From: Ceratodon purpureus
Lineage: Eukaryota; Streptophyta; Bryopsida; Pseudoditrichales; Ditrichaceae
Length of the DNA stretch: 64,000 bases
Assembly (NCBI GenBank): GCA_014871385.1
Contig: CM026433.1
Span: 7,430,740-7,494,739 of the forward strand
Reading direction: 5' to 3'
Position numbers and translations under genes: made by a program. The notes below the pieces were generated by a model, which saw only the letters and a list, made by a program, of their open reading frames with translations, made no database searches and had not been told where the DNA came from. Below, in pieces: positions 30,363 to 42,609 of this stretch (the stretch's first letter is position 1; the number at the start of each line of letters is the position of its first letter).

Positions 30363-33300
30363 TCACAACATGCTACAGTCGCTACTTTCACTCTCAGAAC
30401 TAGATGACTCTGAATCTCCTTCTACCGCCTCATCATCGACGAATAGAAGGGCCCTGGGATCAAAAGTAGTTGGCCGAGTAGGAACATATGTAAGGGCTCC
30501 AGATTGAAACGCCTGTGCTAAGCCCTCTGCGTAGTCCGGAAGTATGAAAGGCTGAATCGGGCTGGAATGAAGACGCCACGATGGAGTGGACACTGCTCTT
30601 GGCCCACGTGGCGGTGATGCAGAAACTACTCTGCAATAGAGAACCGATTGTGGTTAGATCTTGTACGTAGAGCTGGAAAGAGAAGTAATGCTTGGATAAT
30701 GTGAACGAAGAATAAAAGACGTACACCACTTGTCAGGTCTTGCTCTCTTTGGAGGCGCTTCGCCTGTTGCTGCCGGCCTTGGATGTTTAGGAGGGCCCAT
30801 GGCGGATGGTTTGAGAAGGGCGTTGAATATGGCTTCGTCCTCCTCAAAAGCGAGAATGTGACGACCAACAGCCTTGGCGGCCTTGATGGAGGCCCCTGAA
30901 ACTCGAAGAGAAACAAAGAAATGAGAAACTTTGGAAAAAACGAGAGGAAAAATGAAGCAGAGATATGTAAGAGAGATACCTGTCCCAGCATTCCAGTCAA
31001 CGACTATGTCGTCGGGCTTGGACAGCTCCTCAATGATGTTCTGCATCATCTCAGGGGATTTCTCCCTTGGGCCTCTCCACGGCACCTCCCCATTCATGAG
31101 CTGAGATTCGGCATCGGTGAAGTTGAAAATGGCATCACTCTCGGTAATGTTGAGGAGCCCATGTATCAGGTCTTCCTTCTTCGTCTGGAAGGAGAAAGTA
31201 CTGCCACTACGAACGTAGACGCGAATCCAGAACCGCATAGTCTGCAGTCAAGCAGAACTAGTGAGTAAAATTAAGCGGAAGGGTTATCAGTAAGCGAAGA
31301 GAAGGGCATGTTTAGGAAAAGTACCAAGTTCTCGGGGTTCGTAGGAGAAGTCAGGCCGAGTACATTGACACCCCACCAGTCCTTGAACAGCACGTATCCA
31401 CCAGCAGCAGCTTCTTCCTCGATATCCTTAGCCAGCTTCTGATCAGTGTTGTAGATGAGGCAGATGGCACCATCTCTCTGCAGGAATTCATCTGCAAAAT
31501 GGAAGATGTCGTACAAATAATCCTTGTAGCGAGAGTTCCAAGGCGGAATACTCGTGGGGGGAATGGAAACGGATGGGACGGGAAGATTCTCAGGGATGTC
31601 GGCAATGATCAAGTCGACTCCCAGATGGTTCTCTTGTTTGCACCGGTCCGGAACTTCGTTTTCGCGGCCTGCTCCAAACTAGAGGAAACAAGAAAGGAGA
31701 GTTAGTAACTACATAGCGAGTAGAGTTGGCAGAATCCATTAGATGTCAAATTATAGGAACAAACCTTGCGAATGAAGTCTTGAGTCTTGATCCAATCCGG
31801 GTCGCCCCCTTTATTCTCCTGTCTCCTATTTCGCCGTAACAAGGAATCCACAGATGAGTTGAAGACGGAAACATGTGTGGAAATCGAAGCTCCAGCTGAA
31901 GAAGTTGTTTGAGGATATAGTTTGGCCTTCCTCTGCTGAAGGAGACCTCTGGTGATCTCCGAAGCACTGATCGATGAAGGAGCCGGCGAAGAAGCTGGAG
32001 AAGGGTTGGTAACAACAACACCCGGAGACGGCTCTGGTGCCTTCTCAGCTGGCGCGGAAGACTCCGCACCAGTTTGCTGTGATGCCTCTGACTGAGAACG
32101 CAGAGATTTCAGTCGCCTTCCTCTCCCTCTCTTCGGTGGTGGAGCAGAAGACTGATCCTGCTCTCCTTCACGACCTTCTGCATCATCCACGGAGTCCTCC
32201 ACCACAACCGTACCCCCATCGTGCAGCATCTTGACTTCCGCCTCGGAGTCAATAGTGAAACCACCAATACAATCAAGATACCAGCATCCAGCATCCAGGT
32301 GAGCAGGTTTGTACCTTTTTATCTGCTGAGGAGAGTACATACACTCGTCCGATGATGTCTGCGTCCAAAGCTTGAAGTACATGGGGAGTTGCTGAACGCT
32401 GATGGCCCCCTTCAAAACAAGCTCTCGCTTGAAGTACCTATGGGAAGACAAGAAGGAGGTAAGTATAAAAAACAATTACAAAGAAAACTATGAAATGGAA
32501 ATGAGATTAAGTAAGGTAATGTACCGGTAAGTAACGCGCTTGACAACTTGCGCGGTTCCCGGGAATTTAGCGAAGTTGGACTTCTTGTCGAAGTGCTTCT
32601 CAGCTTTTTTTCCAATGAACGTAGGGAAGGCCTTGTCCCACAAGAGAATACGTGAACTCTCGACAAAATCGCCCGGCTGTTGGACATCAGGAAACGCCAT
32701 CCAATCGATATCGAGGTTCTCAGACTTGAATACATCTTCGACTTCGTGGATGACGGCTTCCTCCAACTGTAATACAAAATTCATATAAGTAGCATCGAAG
32801 AATGAATATGGTAAAAATTTAAAGGAACAAGGAATTGGAATGGATTTTTTATGAAAATTACCCCAGCCCAGAATGAAGCTTTGTTCAACCATGGGTCGAA
32901 TTCGGTGTCCTTGAATTCAGATGGCAGAAATCTGTAAGACGTTCGAGCACTGGGGGATGAGTTCCACCACTTCAACCAACGAGCCTTGTATTTGGCCTCA
33001 ACGGCCGCAGGAACAATCTTCTGAAGCTTATCCACTGACATCTCTGGCTTATTGTTGAGACTGAAATGGCGATTAATCTGCAAGAAGCACCGAAGTTTGA
33101 AAAAGGTAAATACAGAAATTATGGAAGTCATGGGAAACAGTGAATTGAACAATGATCAGTGAGTCACCTCGTTGAGGAAGTCGTCACCATTCTTGGGATT
33201 TGCAATGGCCAAGTACTTGGTAAAGTCCTTCTTCTTGATGGCTTCGACCATTCTCTCTGATGCCTCATTCATGACATCCCAAACTGCACTTGCAGACTGC

Positions 33301-35107
33301 TCATCCTCGGGTGTCTTCATGCGGTAGGCATTGGCTGCTTCATCGGAGGCCGCAGCGAGTTCCCGCTGTAGAAAGAGAATTCAGACTTAGGAAATTTCAT
33401 GAGTATTGAATAATAAGAAGCAAATAGAGAGAGGATGTAGGACTTACTCGGTACAAAAATGCGATGAAAATTTTAGTTGTCAAGGGAAACCAGGAGGGAT
33501 TAGGTGGCTTGTTCTTCAAACATGCGTCATACTCTTCAGGACTGAGGAGGTCTTTGAATTCCTCCAGCTTCATAATTCCGAAAGAGCGGATTCGAAATAG
33601 TTTTGCAGGGAGATTACTCTTGACGTGGTCATTCTCAGTCGACCTGAAAATGAACCAAAATCCGTATGATGAATAATAGAGATGAGATAAAGTAACAAAA
33701 GAAAAACAGGAAAAAAGAAACAAGTACTTACCAGTTGATGTCATGCATTGCGTGAAGAAGATTGCCAACATGGCCACGGGGATCGAGTACTATGCAGTTC
33801 ACAGATATGTGCCATGACGGGTCGTCTGCATGATGCTTGTTGATATGACGAAGCCATGCTGAGAGGCGATGGTTTCCTTCCCAGACAAAAAACATCTTCC
33901 CCGAGAATTGCGACCAGTCCTCGTCATTTAGAAGCTCAGATTCAAATGCATCATTCGCGTCCCTCCACAATGGGCTCCATTTAGCCATGACCTCATCCGT
34001 AACATCTCGTGTCTGCTCTTCGTTGTTGTACATGGAGATGTACATGACGCGGTCGCCATCTCTATACCCCTTGACGAACTCCCGCTCCAAATGCTGCACA
34101 CCCACTTCGCCCACTGGTCTGACCTTTGCCATTGGGATCATCCTGCACAGGGGCACCGACATTCGGGACTTCTGCGATGGCTTGATCCTGAGCTTGTTGA
34201 TGACGGCGTTGGTGTTCACCTTGTATAAGGTTTGATGTTCCAATTCCCCTTCTGTGGCAGTCTTCAAGTTTAACGGACAAGATGGTTTCACCAACACATC
34301 TTGTGTTTGCGTAACCTGCCAGAAGGTACGCAAATTAGGAGAACAAGCACAATCGAAGAAAGTCATGCAAAGTAGACAAGTATGTAAAAGAAAGTAACAA
34401 TATATCTTCATACTGTCATCTCTCTTTTAACAACTCAATCATCATCTGTGATTGATAAAACTATCTACGGGAGGATCGACTATAGTACTCCTTAGACTGT
34501 CTACAGTTCCAGTGACGGCGCCTCCTCCAAAATCGCCTGGTCTGTTGGACAGGGCACGGCAGAATTGCCGGCAGAGCAAAGACCACATGGGCTGGCCTCC
34601 TCACTCTAATCGGCGAGGAAGGAGAGGGTGGAGACATCGGCGGGGAGCCCTGTGGAGGAGACGTGGGCATATAGCCCGGGGAGGTTGGCTCATAAACCGG
34701 GGATGTAGGCATGTACACTGGAGAGGTAGGCATGTACACTGGCGAGGTAGGCATGTACTGAGGAGAGTGGACCTCGAGAGGTCCACTTTCCACACCTACA
34801 GGGTTGGCTACATCACAGGTACAATAAGGCTGATCAAATGAATCCGATAAATCGGAAACATTGATCACAGAAATGGGAGAGGTGGCGGACATCTCAGGAG
34901 CATCGGATGATACCTAGAGTAGAAGAAATGCAAATAGGATTAACTTCCATAATTAAAAGAGTAGGAAACAAAGAAGGGAAGAGGGCGAATAGAATTGAAA
35001 ATCATGAACAGAAAAAAAGAATATATATTGTAGATTGAATGAAATACCTCAGTTTCTGCTGGCGTAGGTTCTTCACGTTCGCTCCCCAGATGATCACCAT
35101 CAACGTC
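30363..35107 (-). CDS. Fusion: CTD-like heptads, ParB-like domain, beta-class DNA methyltransferase-like domain
   Basis: At least 12 exons join with GT-AG borders and consistent phases into 1,175 codons: 35,107-35,048; 34,913-34,605; 34,315-33,732; 33,643-33,448; 33,365-33,168; 33,077-32,862; 32,766-32,525; 32,437-31,765; 31,678-31,325; 31,241-30,980; 30,895-30,730; 30,630-30,363. Near the N-terminus are five Y-(M/E)-P-T-S-P-x heptads. A ParB-like domain follows (S-V-P-L-C-R-M-I-P...V-R-P-V; then F-F-V-W-E-G-N-H-R-L-S-A-W-L near 33,865). The middle is helical and unassigned. Near 31,600 comes D-L-I-I-A-D-I-P-E-N-L in the place of methylase motif IV, and near 31,000 E-L-S-K-P-D-D-I-V-V-D-W-N-A-G-T-G-A-S-I-K-A-A-K in the place of motif I; this order is that of beta-class N4/N6 DNA methylases. 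The catalytic D-P-P-Y is altered to D-I-P-E. The C-terminus is basic, then acidic and serine-rich. The first exon was not found: exon 35,107 starts in mid-frame. The donor of the exon at 30,730 is uncertain. Confidence 0.8.
34657..34761 (-). repeat. Five RNA-polymerase-II-CTD-like heptad codons repeats
   Basis: A 21-bp tandem repeat encoding YMPTSPV (three times), YEPTSPG and YMPTSPP. It matches the Y-S-P-T-S-P-S consensus at positions 1, 3, 4, 5 and 6. It lies in the second known exon of the ParB/methylase gene. Confidence 0.9.
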
Positions 35108-35216
35108 CTGAGGAAATTGATAATTATTAGAGAAACTTACAACTATGAAGAATCAAACCACAACCTAGACAGGGCTCCCAATCAAATATTAAAAACTCAT
35201 AAAAACATACAATGTT

Positions 35217-38200
35217 TAAGGATTTCTTTAATATTTTAATTATCAATAAAAACCTTTAAAAAATCAATAAAATCCATCAATAATTCAAAGAAAACTAAGC
35301 ATTCTCAAGCAATCCAACCCAAGCAGCAGCAGCGACTGGAGAGAATAGTTACGAAATCTCACTTAATCAGCAGAAAAATTCAAAGAAATAAAAAAATGGA
35401 AACCATCCCCAAAGCAACCTCCACGCCCTCGGCCTACTGTCGTCAACGACAGTAGGTTTGAGGTTTTCTTTATTTTTTTAATTATCAATAAAAACTTTTA
35501 AAAAATCAATAAAATCCATTAAGAATTGAAAGAAAACAAATCATTCTAAAGCAATCCAGCCCAAGCAGCAGCAGCGACTGGAGATAATAGTTACGAAATT
35601 TCACTTAATCCACAGAAAAATTCAAAGAAATAAAAAAATGGAAACCATCCCCAAAGCAACCTTCACGCCCTCGGCCTACTGTCGTCAACGACAGTAGGTT
35701 TGAGGTTTTCTTAATTTTTTTAATTATCATTAAAAACTTTTAAAAAATCAATAAAATCCCTTAAAAAAAAAAAAGAAAACAAATCATTCTAAACCAATCC
35801 AGCCCAAGCAGCAGCAGCGACTGGAGAGAATAGTTACGAAATTTCACTTAATCCACAGAAAAATTTAAAGAAATAAAAAAATGGAAACCATCCCGAAAGC
35901 AACCCCCACGCCCTCTGCCTACTGTCGTCAACGACAGTAGGTTTGAGGTTTTCTTTATTTTTTTAATTATCAATAAAAACTTTTAAAAAATCAATAAAAT
36001 CCATTAAGAATTAAAAGAAAACAAATCATTCTAAAGCAATCCAGCCCAAGCAGCAGCAGCGACTGGAGATAATAGTTACGAAATTTCACTTAATCCACAG
36101 AAAAATTCAAAGAAATAAAAAAATGGAAACCATCCCCAAAGCAACCTTCACGCCCTCGGCCTACTGTCGTCAACGACAGTAGGTTTGAGGTTTTCTTTAT
36201 TTTTTTAATTATCAATAAAAACTTTTAAAAAATCAATAAAATCCATTAAGAATTAAAAGAAAACAAATCATTCTAAAGCAATCCAGCCCAAGCAGCAGCA
36301 GCGACTGGAGATAATAGTTACGAAATTTCACTTAATCCACAGAAAAATTCAAAGAAATAAAAAAATGGAAACCATCCCCAAAGCAACCTTCACGCCCTCG
36401 GCCTACTGTCGTCAACGACAGTAGGTTTGAGGTTTTCTTTATTTTTTTAATTATCAATAAAAACTTTTAAAAAATCAATAAAATCCATTAAAAATTAAAA
36501 GAAAAGAAATCATTCTAAAGCAATCCAGCCCAAGCAGCAGCAGCGACTGGAGAGAATAGTTACGAAATTTCACTTAATCCACAGAAAAATTCAAAGAAAT
36601 AAAAAAATGGAAACCATCCCCAAAGCAACCCCCACGCCCTCTGCCTACTGTCGTCAACGACAGTAGGTTTGAGGTTTTCTTTCTTTTTTTTAATTATCTA
36701 TAAAAACTTTTAAAAAATTAATAAAATCCATTAAAAATTTAAAGAAAACAAATCATTCTCAAGCAATCCAGCCCAAGCTGCAGCAGCGACTGGAGAGAAT
36801 AGTAACGAAATTTCACTTAATCAACTGAAAAATTCAAAGAAAATAAAAAAATAGAAACCATCCCCAAAGCAACCCCCACGCCCTCGGCCTACTGTCGTCA
36901 ACGACAGTAGGTTTGGGGATTTCTTTAATTTTTTAATTATCAATAAAAACTTTTTAAAAATCAATAAAATCCATTAAAATTTAAAAGAAGATAAAAATAA
37001 TACTCAAAATCTACAAAATATTCAAAATTTAATTAAGAAGATGTGAGCAATGATGAAGTTCATTATCACACAATGCCACCAAAAAAAAGAAAAAATAAAT
37101 AAAAAAATAAAATTCTCGAATTTTTTGAAGTGCCCCCGGCCTACTGTCGTTGACGACAGTAGGTTTGGGGTATTTTCAAAAATTCAAAATAAAAAATAAA
37201 TATCAAGGAAATACTGGAAATCAACCAATAATTCAGATTTTAATTCACAAATTTTGAGCAATTATTCATTTCATTATCACACAATGTCACCAACAAATGA
37301 AATAAAGTGAATCAAATATAAAATCCCCGAATTCATTGAGGTGCCCCAAACCTACTGTCGTTGACGACAGTAGGTTTGGGGTTTTTCAAATATTCAAAAT
37401 AAAAGAAATAAATCAAGAAAATACCAAAAATCTACGAGATTTCAGATTTTAATCAACAAATTGTGAGCAATTATGCATTTCATTATCACACAATATCACC
37501 AACAAAAGAAATAAAGACAAACAAATATAAAATCCCCGAATTCATTGAAGTGCCTCAAATCTACTGTCGTTGACGACAGTAGGTTTGGGGTTTTTCAAAT
37601 ATTCAAAATAAATGAAATAAATGAAGAAAATACCGAATAACACAAAAAATTACCAAAGTTTGGGAGACAAACACATTGACATAACACAAAAATCCAAATA
37701 GAAAATAAAAAATAAAAAAACTCGCACAAATCCCCAAAGTAAAATCCATGCCTCCGGCCTACTGTCGTCAACGACAGTAGGTTTGAGGTTTTCTTAATTT
37801 TTTTAATTATCAATAAAAACTTTTAAAAAATCAATAAAATCCATTAAAAAAAAAAAAAAAACAAATCATTCTAAAGCAATCCAGCCCAAGCAGCAGCAGC
37901 GACTGGAGAGAATAGTTACGAAATTTCACTTAATCCACAGAAAAATTTAAAGAAATAAAAAAATGGAAACCATCCCCAAAGCAACCCCCACGCCCTCTGC
38001 CTACTGTCGTCAACGACAGTAGGTTTGAGGTTTTCTTAATTTTTTTAATTATCAATAAAAACTTTTGAAAAATCAATAAAATCCCTTAAAAAAAAAAAGA
38101 AAACAAATCATTCTAAACCAATTCAGCCCAAGCAGCAGCAGCGACTGGAGAGAATAGTAACGAAATTTCACTTAATCCACAGAAAAATTCAAAGAAATAA

Positions 38201-41200
38201 AAAAATGGAAACCATCCCCAAAGCAACCCCCACGCCCTCTGCCTACTGTCGTCAACGACAGTAGGTTTGAGGTTTTCTTTATTTTTTTAATTATCAATAA
38301 AAACTTTTAAAAAATCAATAAAATCCCTTAAAAAAAAAAAAAAAAACAAATCATTCTAAACCAATCCAGCCCAAGCAGCAGCAGCGACTGGAGAGAATAG
38401 TTACGAAATTTCACTTAATCCACAGAAAAATTTAAAGAAATAAAAAAATGGAAACCATCCCCAAAGCAACCCCCACGCCCTCTGCCTACTGTCGTCAACG
38501 ACAGTAGGTTTGAGGTTTTCTTTATTTTTTTAATTATCAATAAAAACTTTTAAAAAATCAATAAAATCCATTAAAAATTAAAAGAAAACAAATCATTCTA
38601 AAGCAATCCAGCCCAAGCAGCAGTAGCGACTGGAGAGAATAGTTACGAAATTTCACTTAATCCACAGAAAAATTCAAAGAAATAAACAAATGGAAACCAT
38701 CCCCAAAGCAACCCCCACGCCCTCTGCCTACTGTCGTCAACGACAGTAGGTTTGAGGTTTTCTTAATTTTTTTAATTATCAATAAAAACTTTTAAAAAAT
38801 CAATAAAATCCATTAAAAAAAAAAAGAAAACAAATCATTCTAAACCAATCCAGCCCAAGCAGCAGCAGCGACTGGAGAGAATAGTTACGAAATTTCACTT
38901 AATCCACAGAAAAATTCAAAGAAATAAACAAATGGAAACCATCCCCAAAGCAACCCCCACGCCCTCTGCCTACTGTCGTCAACGACAGTAGGTTTGAGGT
39001 TTTCTTTATTTTTTTAATTATCATTAAAAACTTTTAAAAAATCAATAAAATCCCTTAAAAAAAAAAAGAAAACAAATCATTCTAAACCAATCCAGCCCAA
39101 GCAGCAGCAGCGACTGGAGAGAATAGTTACGAAATTTCACTTAATCCACAGAAAAATTTAAAGAAATAAAAAAATGGAAACCATCCTGAAAGCAACCCCC
39201 ACGCCCTCTGCCTACTGTCGTCAACGACAGTAGGTTTGAGGTTTTCTTAATTTTTTTAATTATCAATAAAAACTTTTAAAAAATCAATAAAATCCATTAA
39301 AAATTAAAAGAAAACAAATCATTCTAAAGCAATCCAGCCCAAGCAGCAGCAGCGACTGGAGAGAATAGTTACGAAATTTCACTTAATCCACAGAAAAATT
39401 CAAAGAAATAAACAAATGGAAACCATCCCCAAAGCAACCCCCACGCCCTCTGCCTACTGTCGTCAACGACAGTAGGTTTGAGGTTTTCTTAATTTTTTTA
39501 ATTATCAATAAAAACTTTTAAAAAATCAATAAAATCCATTAAAAAAAAAAAGAAAACAAATCATTCTAAACCAATCCAGCCCAAGCAGCAGCAGCGACTG
39601 GAGAGAATAGTTACGAAATTTCACTTAATCCACAGAAAAATTCAAAGAAATAAACAAATGGAAACCATCCCCAATGCAACCTTCACGCCCTCGGCCTACT
39701 GTCGTCAACGACAGTAGGTTTGAGGTTTTCTTAATTTTTTTAATTATCATTAAAAACTTTTAAAAAATCAATAAAATCCCTTAAAAAAAAAAAGAAAACA
39801 AATCATTCTAAACCAATCCAGCCCAAGCAGCAGCAGCGACTGGAGAGAATAGTTACGAAATTTCACTTAATCCACAGAAAAATTTAAAGAAATAAAAAAA
39901 TGGAAACCATCCCGAAAGCAACCCCCACGCCCTCTGCCTACTGTCGTCAACGACAGTAGGTTTGAGGTTTTCTTTATTTTTTTAATTATCAATAAAAACT
40001 TTTAAAAAATCAATAAAATCCATTAAAAATTAAAAGAAAACAAATCATTCTAAAGCAATCCAGCCCAAGCAGCAGCAGCGACTGGAGAGAATAGTTACGA
40101 AATTTCACTTAATCCACAGAAAAATTCAAAGAAATAAACAAATGGAAACCATCCCCAAAGCAACCCCCACGCCCTCTGCCTACTGTCGTCAACGACAGTA
40201 GGTTTGAGGTTTTCTTAATTTTTTTAATTATCAATAAAAACTTTTAAAAAATCAATAAAATCCATTAAAAAAAAAAAGAAAACAAATCATTCTAAAGCAA
40301 TCCAGCCCAAGCAGCAGCAGCGACTGGAGAGAATAGTTACGAAATTTCACTTAATCCACAGAAAAATTTAAAGAAATAAAAAAATGGAAACCATCCCCAA
40401 AGCAACCCCCACGCCCTCTGCCTACTGTCGTCAACGACAGTAGGTTTGAGGTTTTCTTAATTTTTTTAATTATCAATAAAAACTTTTAAAAAATCAATAA
40501 AATCCATTAAAAAAAAAAAGAAAACAAATCATTCTAAACCAATCCAGCCCAAGCAGCAGCAGCGACTGGAGAGAATAGTTACGAAATTTCACTTAATCCA
40601 CAGAAAAATTCAAAGAAATAAAAAAATGGAAACCATCCCCAAAGCAACCCCCACGCCCTCTGCCTACTGTCGTCAACGACAGTAGGTTTGAGGTTTTCTT
40701 AATTTTTTTAATTATCAATAAAAACTTTTAAAAAATCAATAAAATCCATTAAAAAAAAAAAGAAAACAAATCATTCTAAAGCAATCCAGCCCAAGCAGCA
40801 GCAGCGACTGGAGAGAATAGTTACGAAATTTCACTTAATCCACAGAAAAATTTAAAGAAATAAAAAAATGGAAACCATCCCCAAAGCAACCCCCACGCCC
40901 TCTGCCTACTGTCGTCAACGACAGTAGGTTTGAGGTTTTCTTAATTTTTTTAATTATCAATAAAAACTTTTAAAAAATCAATAAAATCCATTAAAAAAAA
41001 AAAAGAAAACAAATCATTCTAAACCAATCCAGCCCAAGCAGCAGCAGCGACTGGAGAGAATAGTTACGAAATTTCACTTAATCCACAGAAAAATTCAAAG
41101 AAATAAACAAATGGAAACCATCCCCAAAGCAACCCCCACGCCCTCTGCCTACTGTCGTCAACGACAGTAGGTTTGAGGTTTTCTTAATTTTTTTAATTAT

Positions 41201-42609
41201 CAATAAAAACTTTTAAAAAATCAATAAAATCCATTAAAAAAAAAAAGAAAACAAATCATTCTAAAGCAATCCAGCCCAAGCAGCAGCAGCGACTGGAGAG
41301 AATAGTTACGAAATTTCACTTAATCCACAGAAAAATTTAAAGAAATAAAAAAATGGAAACCATCCCCAAAGCAACCCCCACGCCCTCTGCCTACTGTCGT
41401 CAACGACAGTAGGTTTGAGGTTTTCTTAATTTTTTTAATTATCAATAAAAACTTTTAAAAAATCAATAAAATCCATTAAAAAAAAAAAAGAAAACAAATC
41501 ATTCTAAACCAATCCAGCCCAAGCAGCAGCAGCGACTGGAGAGAATAGTTACGAAATTTCACTTAATCCACAGAAAAATTCAAAGAAATAAAAAAATGGA
41601 AACCATCCCCAAAGCAACCCCCACGCCCTCTGCCTACTGTCGTCAACGACAGTAGGTTTGAGGTTTTCTTAATTTTTTTAATTATCAATAAAAACTTTTA
41701 AAAAATCAATAAAATCCATTAAAAAAAAAAGAAAACAAATCATTCTAAAGCAATCCAGCCCAAGCAGCAGCAGCGACTGGAGAGAATAGTTACGAAATTT
41801 CACTTAATCCACAGAAAAATTTAAAGAAATAAAAAAATGGAAACCATCCCCAAAGCAACCCCCACGCCCTCTGCCTACTGTCGTCAACGACAGTAGGTTT
41901 GAGGTTTTCTTAATTTTTTTAATTATCAATAAAAACTTTTAAAAAATCAATAAAATCCATTAAAAAAAAAAAAGAAAACAAATCATTCTAAACCAATCCA
42001 GCCCAAGCAGCAGCAGCGACTGGAGAGAATAGTTACGAAATTTCACTTAATCCACAGAAAAATTCAAAGAAATAAACAAATGGAAACCATCCCCAAAGCA
42101 ACCCCCACGCCCTCTGCCTACTGTCGTCAACGACAGTAGGTTTGAGGTTTTCTTAATTTTTTTAATTATCAATAAAAACTTTTAAAAAATCAATAAAATC
42201 CATTAAAAAAAAAAAGAAAACAAATCATTCTAAAGCAATCCAGCCCAAGCAGCAGCAGCGACTGGAGAGAATAGTTACGAAATTTCACTTAATCCACAGA
42301 AAAATTTAAAGAAATAAAAAAATGGAAACCATCCCCAAAGCAACCCCCACGCCCTCTGCCTACTGTCGTCAACGACAGTAGGTTTGAGGTTTTCTTAATT
42401 TTTTTAATTATCAATAAAAACTTTTAAAAAATCAATAAAATCCATTAAAAAAAAAAAAGAAAACAAATCATTCTAAACCAATCCAGCCCAAGCAGCAGCA
42501 GCGACTGGAGAGAATAGTTACGAAATTTCACTTAATCCACAGAAAAATTCAAAGAAATAAAAAAATGGAAACCATCCCCAAAGCAACCCCCACGCCCTCT
42601 GCCTACCAC
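35217..42609. repeat. Tandem array, about 242-bp units, each with a 24-bp inverted repeat (30 sites)
   Basis: Each unit holds arms CCTACTGTCGT and ACGACAGTAGG around a 2-bp centre. Sites start at 35,433, 35,675, 35,918, 36,160, 36,402, 36,644, 36,888, 37,140, 37,351, 37,560, 37,758, 38,000, 38,242, 38,485, 38,727, 38,969, 39,211, 39,453, 39,695, 39,937, 40,179, 40,421, 40,663, 40,905, 41,148, 41,390, 41,633, 41,874, 42,117 and 42,359. A 31st unit at the right end lacks the palindrome. Units at the right alternate in several marker positions (CTAAAGC/CTAAACC, TTCAAAG/TTTAAAG), so amplification went by multi-unit blocks. The array sits between the ParB/methylase gene and the small ORFs of the giant transposon. 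Possible roles: a binding array for the ParB-like protein or the transposase, a recombination site, or a source of hairpin RNA. Confidence 0.97.
36960..37745. repeat. Variant block of the array: B-type units with TG centre
   Basis: Three units (sites at 37,140, 37,351 and 37,560) have a spacing of about 210 bp and a body (TTATCACACAATG...CACCAA, CCCCGAATTCATTGA) that does not match the 242-bp units, yet the 11-bp arms are kept (one mismatch in the third). Their centre is TG and that of the other units is CA, so the 24-mer is in inverted orientation. Confidence 0.9.

Noticed and set aside
35217..42609. CRISPR-like regular array
   Set aside because: The whole 242-bp unit repeats; there are no variable spacers between short repeats and no cas-like genes, and the host is a plant.
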